From CAVZBW01 sp963773635 (GTDB lineage Bacteria; Actinomycetota; Acidimicrobiia; Acidimicrobiales; RAAP-2): a DNA stretch of 64,000 nt. The stretch lies in contig CAVZBW010000005.1 of NCBI GenBank assembly GCA_963773635.1, positions 1,240,001-1,304,000 of the forward strand, written 5' to 3'. Shown here piece by piece: positions 52,590 to 62,600 of the stretch (positions within the stretch are counted from its first letter, which is position 1; each line of letters begins with the position of its first letter). Under the pieces are notes generated by a model. The model did not search any database. It was not told the origin of the DNA and saw only the letters and a program-made list of their open reading frames with translations. The translations under genes and the position numbers were made by a program.

Positions 52590-54145
52590 ACGGCGGCCGG
52601 GCCCTCCTCGGCACCCTGAGCGAGCTCGGGGTCGACGCCTGCTTCGCCAATCCCGGCACCTCGGAGATGCACACGGTGGCCGCCCTCGACGAGGTGCCCG
52701 AGCTGAGGGCCGTGCTCACGCTGTTCGAGGGGGTCGCCACGGGGGCCGCAGACGGCTACGCCCGGATCGCCGGACGGCCGGCCTCGACGCTGCTGCACCT
52801 GGGCCCCGGCCTCGCCAACGGCCTCGCCAACCTGCACAACGCCCGCCGGGCCAGGAGCCCCGTCGTCAACCTGGTCGGCGACCATGCCACCTACCACCAC
52901 CGCTACGACACGCCGCTCGAGTCGGACATCGCCTCGCTCGCCCGCCCGGTCTCGGGCTGGTACCGGTCGGCCGCCACGGCCGAGGACCTGGCCGACGACG
53001 TGGTGGACGCCGTCGCCGCCGCTCATGGTCCCCCGGGACGGGTGGCGACCCTCGTGGTTCCGGCCGACCTGGCGTGGCAGGAGGCCCCGCCGAGACGCTC
53101 CGCCCTCGAGCTGCGGCCACGGCGGCCGGTTGCCGCCACCAGGATCGAGGAGGCGGCGCGACTCCTGTCCGGGTACCGACCGGCCGCCCTCCTCCTCGGC
53201 GGGTCCGCCCTGGGCGCCGCTCCCCTGCGCACGGCCAGCTCCATCGCCGTCTCGTGCGGCGCCACGCTGCTCGTCGAGACGCTGCCGGCTCGCCTCGAGC
53301 ACGGCGCCGGGCTCCCCGCGCCTTCTCGCCTGTCCTACCTGCCGGAGCTGGCCCAGGCCCAGCTCGAGGGGCTGGCCGCCGTGGTGCTGGTCGACACCGC
53401 GCCCCCGGCGTCGTTCTTTGCCTACCCCGGCCAATCCAGCCGGCTCCTCCCGGCGGGCTGTCGCCTGGCGACCCTCGCCGAGGGCGGCGACGACGCAGCG
53501 CTCGCCCTGCTCGAGCTGGCCGAGCGCACCGGCGCCGCCGCGACGCGACCGGAGTTGGCACCGCCCGAGCGGCCCGAGGCTCCGAGCGGGGCGCTCACCG
53601 CGGCGGCCGTCGCCCAGGCCGTCGGCCATCTTCTCCCCGAGCACGCGATCGTGGTCGACGAGGCCAACACGGGGGGCATCTTCGCCCCCGGGGCCACGGT
53701 GGGCTGCCCCCCGCACGACTGGCTCTGCCTGACCGGTGGGGCAATCGGCCAGGGCATGCCGGTCGCGACGGGGGCCGCGATCGCGGCGCCCGGGCGGCGC
53801 GTCGTGTCGCTCCAGGCCGACGGCAGCGCGATGTACACGCTGCAGGCGTTGTGGACCCAGGCCCGGGAGGCGCTGGACATCACGACGATCGTCTACGCCA
53901 ACGGGTCCTACGCCATCTTGCACTACGAGCTGCAAAAGGCCGGCGCCGACCCGTCTGCGAAGCGGGCGAGCGAGCTGCTCGATCTCGACCGTCCCGACCT
54001 CGACTGGGTGCACCTGGCCCGCGGCATGGGCGTGCCGGCGTCTCGGGTCGAGACCGGTCCGGAGCTGGTCGCGGCCCTCGGCAAGTCGCTCGCCGAGCCG
54101 GGCCCGGCGCTCATCGAGGCCCGGCTGCCCGCCTCGTTCGGCTGA
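52586..54145 (+). CDS. Thiamine diphosphate-dependent enzyme, acetolactate synthase/benzoylformate decarboxylase-like
   Basis: 519 residues from GTG 52586, which overlaps the GlcD stop; the frame opens far upstream but only inside GlcD. TPP fold: GVDACFANPGTSEMHTVAAL, catalytic Glu in LFEGVATGAADGYARIAGR, LGPGLANGLANLHNARRA; cofactor site ADGSAMYTLQALWTQAREAL and DITTIVYANGSYAIL. GDG of typical enzymes is ADG here. The function is a 2-keto-acid decarboxylase or carboligase; with a hydroxyacid oxidase coupled upstream, it could process glyoxylate or a related oxo acid, which is inference. Confidence 0.85.
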   Translation: MNGGRALLGTLSELGVDACFANPGTSEMHTVAALDEVPELRAVLTLFEGVATGAADGYARIAGRPASTLLHLGPGLANGLANLHNARRARSPVVNLVGDHATYHHRYDTPLESDIASLARPVSGWYRSAATAEDLADDVVDAVAAAHGPPGRVATLVVPADLAWQEAPPRRSALELRPRRPVAATRIEEAARLLSGYRPAALLLGGSALGAAPLRTASSIAVSCGATLLVETLPARLEHGAGLPAPSRLSYLPELAQAQLEGLAAVVLVDTAPPASFFAYPGQSSRLLPAGCRLATLAEGGDDAALALLELAERTGAAATRPELAPPERPEAPSGALTAAAVAQAVGHLLPEHAIVVDEANTGGIFAPGATVGCPPHDWLCLTGGAIGQGMPVATGAAIAAPGRRVVSLQADGSAMYTLQALWTQAREALDITTIVYANGSYAILHYELQKAGADPSAKRASELLDLDRPDLDWVHLARGMGVPASRVETGPELVAALGKSLAEPGPALIEARLPASFG

Positions 54146-54180
54146 CCTGCCGGACGGGCCAGCTCGGGGCAACCTCGCGA

Positions 54181-54981
54181 CTACGCCTCTCCCGGCGCCC
54201 GCCCGGCGGCGGCCACGTCGAGCTCCACGACCACGGGGGCGTGGTCGGACGGCTTCTTCCCCTTGCGGGCGTTGCGATCGACCCTGGCGTCCTTGGTCGA
54301 CCCCGCGAGCGATCGGGACAGCAGCACCAGGTCGATCCGGAGGCCGCGGCCCTCGTGGAAGTCACCGGCGCGGTAGTCCCACCACGAAAAGATCTTCTCG
54401 TCGCCGTGGTGGGACCGGAACACGTCCTCCAGCCCCCAGCCGAGGATGTCGCGGAGGGCCTGGCGCTCGGGCTCGCTCACGTGGGTGGCCCCGATGAACT
54501 TGTCGGGGTCCCAGACGTCGCGGTCGTCCGGGGCGACGTTGAAGTCGCCGCACACGGCCACCTTCCCCTGCGGGTCGCAGGTCTCCTCGAGGAGCCCGCG
54601 CAGACGGCGCAGCCAGGCCAGCTTGCCCGCGTAGTGCTCGCTGTCGACGCTCCGCCCGTTGGGGACATAGACGGAGTGGACGGCGATTCCCCCGCACTCG
54701 GCGACCACTAGGCGCGCCCCCAGCTCGTCCTCGTCGCCCCCAAACCCTCGAGCCAGCTCCCGGAGGCCGACCCGGCTCACGATGGCGACGCCGTTCCAGC
54801 GGCCGCTCCCGTGGTGCACCGACTCGTAGCCCAGGTCGGCGAACGCGCCCGAGGGAAACGCCTCGTCCGTCTGCTTGGTCTCCTGCATGCAGAGGATGTC
54901 CGGCTCGTTGGCCTCGATCCACTCGGTGACACGGGGCAGCCGGGCCGTGAGGGAGTTCACGTTCCACGTCACCAGCCTCAC
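54181..54981 (-). CDS. xthA: Exodeoxyribonuclease III
   Basis: 266 residues: MRLVTWNVNSLTARLPRVTE, then DILCMQETKQTD (catalytic Glu), SVYVPNG, AVCGDFNVAPDD (DxN) and SDHAPVVVELD (His). This is the standard Mg-dependent AP endonuclease/3' exonuclease order for base-excision repair. Overlaps fabZ by ATGA, so it follows it in one mRNA. Confidence 0.93.
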   Translation of the reverse strand: MRLVTWNVNSLTARLPRVTEWIEANEPDILCMQETKQTDEAFPSGAFADLGYESVHHGSGRWNGVAIVSRVGLRELARGFGGDEDELGARLVVAECGGIAVHSVYVPNGRSVDSEHYAGKLAWLRRLRGLLEETCDPQGKVAVCGDFNVAPDDRDVWDPDKFIGATHVSEPERQALRDILGWGLEDVFRSHHGDEKIFSWWDYRAGDFHEGRGLRIDLVLLSRSLAGSTKDARVDRNARKGKKPSDHAPVVVELDVAAAGRAPGEA

Positions 54982-55406
54982 GACGTCGGCTCCCGGTCGG
55001 CGAGCACGAACAGGAGGTCGGCCTCGCAGGCGGTCTTGCCCCCGACGCTGGCGCGTCCGTGACCGGTCCCGGCCCGGGCCGAGAGCCGTCCGAGACTGAC
55101 CTCGAGGTCGAGCCGGTCGCCCGGGACCACCTGGCGGCGGAACCGGGCGCGCTCGATGCCCCCGAAGAGGGGCAGCTTGCCCTCGTAGCGAGCGTCGGCC
55201 AGGACGGCGATGCCACCCAGCTGGGCCAGCGACTCGACCATCAACACACCCGGCAGCGTGGGCCGGCCCGGAAAGTGCCCGGCGAAGAACGCCTCGTCAC
55301 CGGTCAGTTGCCAGTACCCGCTCGCCGCCGTCGCGGGCTCCAACGAGAGCACCTCGGTGACGAACAGAAACGGCTCACGGTGGGGTAGATAGTCGGTGGG
55401 TCGCAC
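54978..55406 (-). CDS. fabZ: 3-hydroxyacyl-[acyl-carrier-protein] dehydratase
   Basis: 142 residues. The hot-dog motif AGHFPGRPTLPGVLMVESLA has the catalytic His (HFPGRPxxPG) and Glu (ExxAQ). YLPHREPFLFVTEVLSLEPA starts the domain. Removes water in each FAS-II cycle. Actinobacteria may use FabZ in envelope lipid synthesis beside FAS-I; gene context here does not tell. Confidence 0.88.
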   Translation of the reverse strand: MRPTDYLPHREPFLFVTEVLSLEPATAASGYWQLTGDEAFFAGHFPGRPTLPGVLMVESLAQLGGIAVLADARYEGKLPLFGGIERARFRRQVVPGDRLDLEVSLGRLSARAGTGHGRASVGGKTACEADLLFVLADREPTS

Positions 55407-55442
55407 GCGTGGCGCAGGCTATCGCCCCCCTCGGGGGCCGGG

Positions 55443-56384
55443 TCACGTCCCGCGCAGGCGGGCCACCACGGGTGCGAGCAGCTCCCAGGCGTCCTGGGTC
55501 ACGCTGAAGTAGGAGATCCCGTAGTTCTCCCGGCGCCAATGGAGCTCCTCCTCCATCTCGTCCAGGGTGCCGATGAGCGCGAGCGGCACGTGCAGGGCGT
55601 CGGCGGGATCCAGGCCGAAGCTGGGCGCCAGGGCCTCCACCATCTGGGCCCGGTCGTCGGTGACCATGACGAACCCCACCAGGGTGTTGAGCTCGATCGA
55701 GTCGAACCGGTCGCCGGCCGCATCGCGCACCCACTGCACCTTTTGGCGCGTGGCCTCCGGTGTCGCATTGGGCGCCGCTTCGACGCCGGCGGTGCCGGCG
55801 CGCAGATCGACGTTGATGCCGACCACGTCGGCGTGCTTGGCCGCAAGGGTCAGGATCCGCTTGCCTCCGCCGCCGATGGTGATCGGCGGGTGCGGTTGCT
55901 GCACCGGCCTCGGTGTCGCCGCATGGCCGCTGACGGAGTAGTGGGTGCCGGAGAACGAGAAGGCCTCCTCGGAGGACAGGAGGCCCTTCAGGATCGCCAC
56001 CCCCTCCTCGAAGCGATCGATCCTGACGGACGGCGAGTCGTAGGGGATGCCCGACTGCTCGTAGTCCGAGCGCATCCATCCCGCCCCCAACCCCAGCTCC
56101 AGCCGGCCTCCGCTCAACACGTCGAGGGTCGCAGCCTCCTTGGCCAGCACGAGCGGGTGCCGGTAGTCGTTGTCAAAGACCAGGGCACCAACCCGGAGCG
56201 TCTCCGTGGCATCGGCGGCCGCCATGAGCGCGGGGACGGGGGCCAGCTGGTCGTCGAAGTGGTCGGGCATCAGGAGGGCCGAATATCCGAGGTCCTCGGC
56301 CTTGCGCGCCTGCTCGGCCCAACCGTCCGCCGTCCCGTCCGGGCTCTTCGCGAGCTGCGCCGCGAACCGAAACGGATGTGTCAT
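55443..56384 (-). CDS. LLM class F420-dependent oxidoreductase
   Basis: 313 residues from ATG 56384, with GAGGAGGGGAC directly ahead. Luciferase-like barrel: KAEDLGYSALLMPDHFDDQL, VGALVFDNDYRHPLVLAKEA, ATLDVLSGGRLELGLGAGWM and PITIGGGGKRILTLAAKHAD. The order matches the TIGR03621 subgroup assigned to F420 in actinobacteria. Overlaps the upstream NYN/S1 gene by ATGA. Substrate unknown. Confidence 0.88.
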   Translation of the reverse strand: MTHPFRFAAQLAKSPDGTADGWAEQARKAEDLGYSALLMPDHFDDQLAPVPALMAAADATETLRVGALVFDNDYRHPLVLAKEAATLDVLSGGRLELGLGAGWMRSDYEQSGIPYDSPSVRIDRFEEGVAILKGLLSSEEAFSFSGTHYSVSGHAATPRPVQQPHPPITIGGGGKRILTLAAKHADVVGINVDLRAGTAGVEAAPNATPEATRQKVQWVRDAAGDRFDSIELNTLVGFVMVTDDRAQMVEALAPSFGLDPADALHVPLALIGTLDEMEEELHWRRENYGISYFSVTQDAWELLAPVVARLRGT

Positions 56385-57784
56385 GTCCCCTCCTCGGGAT
56401 CGGGGTGACCTCCTGCCGCCACCAGTTCGGAGATGCCCAGCTCTGCCGCACGGCGCGCCGGATCGAGCCCGACGAGGACGAACATCCGGCGCTCCCCGCG
56501 CCGGAGGACTTCTCGGGCCCGGCGCGGCGGAGGATCGGCCAACCGCGAGAGCGGAATGTAGCAGTGCAACAACTCGCCCCCGGGAAGCGGCACGTCGACC
56601 ATGGCCCCGTGCGACGTGAACGCCGTAACCTCGCCCTCCACGCTCGAGCCCAGAGGATGCTCGGCCGCGAAGGTGATGAACGGCAGCGCCTCGTTGACCG
56701 GCTCCGGGGAAGCACCTCGCTTCCGCCGCGCCCCGTCCGATCCGGACGCGCTCGGGGCTCGATCGCCGTCCGCGGCACGAGCAGATTTCTTGGCGGGGGC
56801 CTTCATGGCCTTGGCCGCGCCTTTCGCTGCAGCCTTGGCCGGCGTCGCCTTCTTGGTCGGCTCGGTCTCCTCCGTCGAAGCCTTCGTCGCCGAGGTGGCC
56901 TTCTTCTTGGCCCCGCTCCTCTTGGCCGGCTTGGTCTTCTCCGCCGAGGCCTCCGTTGCCGACGCCGCCTTCTTCCTCGCCCCCACCTTCTTGGTGGGCT
57001 CGGCCTTCTTGGCGGGCTCGGCCTCTTTGGCCGCCCCGGTCTTTTTCTTCGCCCCCACCTTCTTGGCGGGCTCGGCCTTCCGTGCCTGCTCCGCCTTCTT
57101 CGCCGCGGACTTCTTGGCCGGCGACTCCTTCGTGGTCGAAGTGGCCTTCTTGGTCGAAGCGGTCTTCTTGGTCGGCGACGCCTGCTCCGCCGGGGCCAGT
57201 GCCAGCTCCACGGCGGCCGCCGCGGTGATCGGCGGTGGAGCCTTCTTGGTGGCGCCGATCTCGACGGCCCCGGGAGCCTTCTTGGTCGCGCCGATCTTTA
57301 CGGCTCCCGGAGTCCTCGTGGCCGGCGCGGCGATCTTCTTGATCGGTGACGGCTTGCGGGGCGCCCTTACCGGGATCCGCTTGGCAAAGATCCAACCCAC
57401 CCCCGGCACGGGCTTGCCGCCGACGAGCCTCCCGGCCTCGAACAGCCAGGGATGCTCCTCCTGGAACTCCTGGAAGGAGTCGTTGGACAGCACCACCCCG
57501 CCGATGCGCTCGGCGATGCGGAGGACGAAGGCGTCGCCCCGGCCGACCGTGCCCGCCGGCGGCCACACCAGCTCGCCGTGGAGATGCGCCTGCTCCAGCT
57601 GGTCTCGCTCGGCGGGAGCGATCCGATGGGCGAAATTGGCGTCGACGACGACGATGATCTCGGCTTCCGGGTGCTCGTCGGCGAAGGACCGCACGGCCTC
57701 GTCGAGCTGCGCCAGGCTTGGCTCGGTGCGTCCCTCGGTGGCGAGATTCGAGCCGTCGACGACGACGTAGAAGGGTTCAGCCAC
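56381..57784 (-). CDS. NYN/PIN-like ribonuclease fused to H1-like tail and S1 RNA-binding domain
   Basis: 467 residues. Residues 1-135 are a Zc3h12a-like NYN nuclease: FYVVVDGSNLATEGRTEPSL, IIVVVDANFAHRIAPAE and VGRGDAFVLRIAERIGGVVL then SNDSFQEF, with Asp residues positioned as metal ligands. Residues about 140-360 are Lys/Ala/Pro/Thr repeats (KKTASTKKATSTTKE, PAKKAEPTKKVG) like histone H1. Residues about 370-450 are an S1 beta-barrel: GSSVEGEVTAFTSHGAMVDV then LHCYIPLSRLADPP. An RNase carrying two RNA-binding parts fits RNA processing or decay. It overlaps the LLM gene by ATGA. Confidence 0.82.
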   Translation of the reverse strand: MAEPFYVVVDGSNLATEGRTEPSLAQLDEAVRSFADEHPEAEIIVVVDANFAHRIAPAERDQLEQAHLHGELVWPPAGTVGRGDAFVLRIAERIGGVVLSNDSFQEFQEEHPWLFEAGRLVGGKPVPGVGWIFAKRIPVRAPRKPSPIKKIAAPATRTPGAVKIGATKKAPGAVEIGATKKAPPPITAAAAVELALAPAEQASPTKKTASTKKATSTTKESPAKKSAAKKAEQARKAEPAKKVGAKKKTGAAKEAEPAKKAEPTKKVGARKKAASATEASAEKTKPAKRSGAKKKATSATKASTEETEPTKKATPAKAAAKGAAKAMKAPAKKSARAADGDRAPSASGSDGARRKRGASPEPVNEALPFITFAAEHPLGSSVEGEVTAFTSHGAMVDVPLPGGELLHCYIPLSRLADPPPRRAREVLRRGERRMFVLVGLDPARRAAELGISELVAAGGHPDPEEGT

Positions 57785-57864
57785 GTAGTCCTCGCCGCGT
57801 GGACGACCCGCGCTTCGCCAGGTCCCTCCGGGTGTCCACCATTGGTGGGCTCAGGGGGCTCACG

Positions 57865-60800
57865 TCAGGGAATGGCCAGCTCGACCAGGCGGCTCTGCTC
57901 GAGCTGGTGGAGAGCCGCGCTGCCGGTCGCCGGGCTGGCCGACTCGGGGCGGCTCACGTGACGGAGGGGCAGGCGGTTGCGGAGTATCCGGTGCAGCCGC
58001 CCGTGCACGAAGCTCCAGGCCCCCATGTTCTCGGGCTCCTCCTGCAGCCAGACGAGCTCCTCGGCGCCGCCATACCTGGCGAGGATCCGCTCGATGTCCT
58101 CTCCGGGCCACGGGTAGATCTGCTCCACCCGAACGACCGCCGTCTGCCCGGACGCGGGACCGGCGAGCGCGGCTGCGCCGCCTCGTGGCGTCGTAGGCGA
58201 TCTTGCCGCTGCACAGGACGATCCTCCGCACCTTGGCCGGGTCGACGCTCTCGTCGTCGAGCACGGGCGCAAACCCCCCCGACGTCAGCTGCGACAACTC
58301 CGAACGGGCGAAGGGTGCACGCAGCAACGACTTGGGCGTGCACACGACGAGCGGCCGGACGTGGGACTGGTGCACCTGGGACCGGAGGAGGTGGAAGTAC
58401 TGCGACGCAGTGGTCGGCTGGGTGACCCGCATGTTGCCGCGCGCGGAGAGGGTGAGGAAGCGCTCGATGCGGGCCGAGGAGTGCTCGGGACCCTGGCCCT
58501 CGTAGCCGTGTGGCAGCAGGAGCACGAGGCTCGACCGCTGGCCCCACTTGTCCTCGGCCGACACGAGGAAGTTGTCGATGATGATCTGCGCCCCGTTGGC
58601 GAAGTCGCCGAATTGCGCCTCCCAGGCCACGAGCGACTCGGGCGACTCGACGGAGTAGCCGTACTCGAAGCCGAGCGCCGCGTACTCCGACAGCAGGGAG
58701 TCACGGAGCGTGAAACGGCCGAGCTCGTCTCCGTGCTCTCGTCCCTCGACCAGCTCCATGGTTCCGTCGAGCTTGGTCAGCGGGACGTACTCCCGGCCCG
58801 TGACGTAGTCGACGAGCACCCCGTGGCGCTGGCTGAACGTCCCTCGGCGGGTGTCTTGACCGGTCAGCCGCACGTCCGAACCCTCGAGCAGGATCGTCCC
58901 GAGCGCGAGCGACTCGGCGAGCGCCCAGTCGACCTTTCCGCCCTGCACCATCTGGTCACGCTGACCGAATTGGCGCGCCAGCTTGGGGTGGATCACGAAG
59001 CCGTCGGGCAGGACCTTGAACGAGGCCATCAGCGCTCGCAGCGTGGTCTCGTCCACGCCGGTCTCGACGGGTACGCCCTCCGGCTCCCGCCACGAGTCCT
59101 CCCAGGTGTCGGACGGCAGGGAGATGGCCGGGGCAGTGGTCGCGACCGAGCGGACCTCGTCGAGCGCCGTCTGGAGCCGGGCGTTGAAGTTGTCCAGAGC
59201 CCGCTCGGCCTCGTCGAGCGTGATGTCGCCGCGCCGCATGAGCGTCTCGGTGTAGAGCTTGCGCACCGAGCGCCGCTCCTCGATCCGCTGGTACATGAGG
59301 GGCTGGGTGTAGCTCGGGTCGTCGCCCTCGTTGTGGCCGTGACGGCGGTAGGAGACGAGGTCGATGACCACGTCCTTGTGGAAGGCGTTGCGGAACCCGA
59401 GTGCCAGCCGGGCGGCGCGGACGCACGCCTCCGGGTCGTCGCCGTTCACATGGAAGATGGGCGACTGGACCATCTTGGCCACATCCGTCGGGTACCACGA
59501 GGTGCGCGCCGCCTCGGGGGCGGTGGTGAACCCGAGCTGGTTGTTGATCACGACGTGCACCGTCCCGCCGGTGCGGTAACCGGACAGGCCCGACAGGTTG
59601 AGGGTCTCGGCGACGACGCCCTGGCCGGCAAAGGCGGCGTCCCCGTGGAGCAACAGCGAGAGCACCGGGAATTGATCACCCGTGCGGATGACCGCCGAGG
59701 TGGTCCCGTCGCTCGGGGGGACCAGACGGTCCTGCTTGGCCCGCGCCATGCCGACCACCACCGGGTCGACGGCCTCGAGGTGCGAGGGGTTGGACGCCAC
59801 GGTGATCGGCAGATCGATGCCCGAGCGCCCGGTGAACTTGCCCTGGGCACCCTTGTGGTACTTGACGTCGCCGGAGCCCTGGACGGACTCGGGGTCGAGG
59901 TTGCCCTCGAACTCCTCGAAGATCTCCCGGTAGGACTTGCCCACGATGTTGGCGAGGACGTTGAGCCGGCCCCGGTGGGCCATCCCCATCACCACCTCCG
60001 AGGTCCCGGCCTGCGCGGCCTCGTCGAGGAGGGCGTCGAGCAGGACGATGACGGACTCCGCGCCCTCCAGCCCGAAGCGCTTCTGGCCGATGTAGCGGCT
60101 GTGCAGGAAACGCTCGAAGACCTCGGCCGCGTTGAGGCGCTCCAGGATGTGGTGCTGCTCGTCGGAGCTGAGCGACGTGGTCACTCCCTCGACCTGGTGC
60201 TGGATCCAGCGCTTTTGCTCCGGATCCTGGATGTGCATGTACTCGATCCCGAGCGTCCGGCAGTAGGCGTCGCGCAGGATGTGGAGGATCTCGTCCAGCG
60301 TGGCGACGTCGCGACCGGCCAGGCCGTCCGCCACGAAGCGGCGGGGCAGGTCCCAGATGCTCAGGCCGTAGGTGAGGGGATCGAGCTCGGGATGCAGGTC
60401 GGGCGGCTCGACCTCGAGGGGATCGAGGTGCGCCATCAGATGCCCGCGGACCCGGTACATGTTGATGAGCGACTCGACGTGAACCTGCTTGAGCGCCCGC
60501 TGGTGCTGGCTCGTCGGCCAGGCGCCATCGGCGTTGACGTCGGCGTGCCAGCGGGCGGGCTCGTAGGGGACTCCCATGGACGAGAAGACCTCGTCGTAGA
60601 AGTCGTCCTCGCCGGCCAGGTAGGCCGCCACCTTGGCCAGGAAGAGCCCCGACTCGGCACCCTGGATGATCCGGTGGTCGTAGGTGGAGGTGAGCGTGAG
60701 CACCTTGCCGATGCCCAGCTCGGCGATCGTCTGGGGATCGGCCGCCTCGAAGCCCGCCGGGTAGGCCAGGGCCCCGACGCCGATGATGGCGCCCTGGCCG

Positions 60801-61675
60801 GCCATGAGCCGCGGAACGGATTGGGCGGTGCCGATGGTGCCGGGATTGGTGAGGGACACCGTCGTCCCCCGGAAGTCGTCCGGCGAGAGCTTGCCGGTGT
60901 GGACCTTGCGGATGAGCTCCTCGTAGACGAGCACGAAGCTGCGGAAGTCCAACGTGTCGGCGTTGGCGATGCAGGGCACGAGCAGTGTCCGGGTCCCGTC
61001 GGCACGCTGGTGATCGACGGCGATGCCGAGGCCCACGTGCGAGTGGTGCACCACCCCGGGCGTGCCCTTGCCGTCGGCGTCCTCCACGAAGCGGGAATTG
61101 AGGGCCGGCACCTGCCCGAGGGCCCGCACCACGGCGTAACCGATCAGGTGGGTGAAGCTCACCTTGGCGCCGGAGGTCCGCTCGAGGTGGTTGTTCAAGA
61201 TCCGCCGGTTGACCTCGAGCAGCCGAGCCGGCACGTTGCGCACGCTGGTAGCGGTCGGGACCTCGAGGCTCGCCTTCATGTTGGAGACGATCCGCCCCGC
61301 CGCCCCGCGCAGGGCGACGAGCTCGTCGCCCTCGGCAATGGGCGGCGCGAGGGACGCCGGAACCGGAGGGGCGGCCGCGGACGCGAGGGGAACGGCCGCC
61401 GGGGCCGGGCCTGGCGAGGGGGCCGGCGGGGACGGGCTCGGGGCGGAGGCGGGGGCCGTGGGCGTCGGCTGGCCCGGGGCGGTGGTCGCCCCCGCTCCCC
61501 GGGAGTAATCGGCAAAAAACTCCCTCCAGCTCTCGCTCACCGACCCCGGATCTTCCAAGAACCGCTGGTACATGTCGTCGACCAACCAGGCGTTGGGTCC
61601 GAAGGCGCCACCGGAGATGGGCGACGTCCGGGGGCCAGCAGTGCTGGTCGTAGCGCCCGCCCTCTCGTCGTCCAT
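57865..61675 (-). CDS. kgd: Multifunctional 2-oxoglutarate decarboxylase/dehydrogenase (one frame change near 58190)
   Basis: ATG 61675, about 1270 residues corrected (mycobacterial Kgd is about 1230). N-terminal FGPNAWLVDDMYQRFLEDPG, then a Pro/Ala linker and the E2-like acyltransferase ending LTSTYDHRIIQGAESG. The E1 part follows, with MGMAHRGRLNVLANIVGKSY, the TPP site, PSHLEAVDPVVVGMARAKQD, and near the C-terminus VLLLPHGYEGQGPEHSSARI. The last about 110 residues (VVRVEQIYPWPGEDIERILA, VWLQEEPENMGAWSFVHGRL) lie one frame on, so one base near 58190 is wrong. It channels carbon in the TCA cycle. Confidence 0.9.
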
Positions 61676-61754
61676 GCCGTCAACCCTACCGGCAGGCACC
61701 CCCCCGGCAACCCCTGGAGACCCGCCGCGACGGGCTCCCGGTAGCGTCGACGGG

Positions 61755-62600
61755 GTGGCGAGCGCCCCCGCTGACCTCCATGTTGTCGTCCACCGGCCGT
61801 TGGCTCCTGCACGTGACGTGTCAGTTCCCCAGGGGCGTCCCGCCCACCGCGATCCGGACGGTGAGGCGGTCGTCGTGCTCGTGCACGGCTCGCTCGACCG
61901 GGCCGACAGCTTCCGGCGGGTGGTTCGGCGCCTCGACGACGTGACCTCGGTCACCTACGACCGCCGCGGCTACCAGCGCTCGCGACGGGCGGGACCCCCC
62001 GCCGACGTCCGGGGGCATGTCGGGGACCTCGCGGGCCTCCTCGAGCCCCTAAAGGAAGAGGCGCCCGCCGCACCGATCGCCGTGGTGGGACACAGCCTGG
62101 GAGGTCTGATCGCGCTGGGCGCGTCGGTCGAGCGCCCGGATCTCGTCTCGGCCGTCGGCGCGTACGAGCCGCCCCTCCCCTGGCTCGGGTTCCGCCGGAC
62201 CGGCGGTCGGCGCGCCACCGACGCCGACCCGGGCCTCGAGGCGGAGCGCTTCTTCCGGCGGATGATGGGCGATCGCTCGTGGGACCGCCTCCCCGGGCGT
62301 GAGCAGGCCTCGCGCCGGGACGACGGTCCGGCGATGGTGGCCGAATTCCGGGCCCTCGACGAGGCCCCCTTCGAGCTGACGGCGATCTCGGTGCCGGTGG
62401 TGCTCGGGCACGGCGGAGCGGAGAGCGCCCGGCACCACGTGGAGGGGACCAGGTGGCTCTCGCAACGCCTGCGAGGGGCAGCGCTCGTCGAGATGCCCTC
62501 GGCCGGCCACGGCGCCCACCTCTCGCATCCGACGCAGTTCGCGCACCTCGTTCGGGAGGTGATGCGACGGGGTACGAGTGACCAGGAGGCCGCGGGATGA
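61755..62600 (+). CDS. Alpha/beta hydrolase
   Basis: 281 residues from GTG 61755; upstream frame is open but overlaps the kgd start. Motifs: VVVLVHGSLDRADSFRRVVR, the second strand VTSVTYDRRGYQRSRRAG, nucleophile IAVVGHSLGGLIALGASVER (GHSLGG), and HGGAESARHHVEG then PSAGHGAHLSHPTQF with the catalytic His. Cytoplasmic, general esterase/hydrolase. Divergent from kgd (79 bp) and overlapping the next gene by ATGA. Confidence 0.87.
   Translation: MASAPADLHVVVHRPLAPARDVSVPQGRPAHRDPDGEAVVVLVHGSLDRADSFRRVVRRLDDVTSVTYDRRGYQRSRRAGPPADVRGHVGDLAGLLEPLKEEAPAAPIAVVGHSLGGLIALGASVERPDLVSAVGAYEPPLPWLGFRRTGGRRATDADPGLEAERFFRRMMGDRSWDRLPGREQASRRDDGPAMVAEFRALDEAPFELTAISVPVVLGHGGAESARHHVEGTRWLSQRLRGAALVEMPSAGHGAHLSHPTQFAHLVREVMRRGTSDQEAAG

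Noticed and set aside
55443..57566. A 707-residue minus-strand frame joining the LLM enzyme to an upstream extension
   Set aside because: The LLM gene has a strong ribosome site at ATG 56384; the extension is an out-of-frame reading of the NYN/S1 gene.
58361..61744. Plus-strand frame of 1127 residues opposite kgd
   Set aside because: It is exactly antisense to the kgd coding frame, has no recognised motif, and long antisense frames are common in GC-rich genes.
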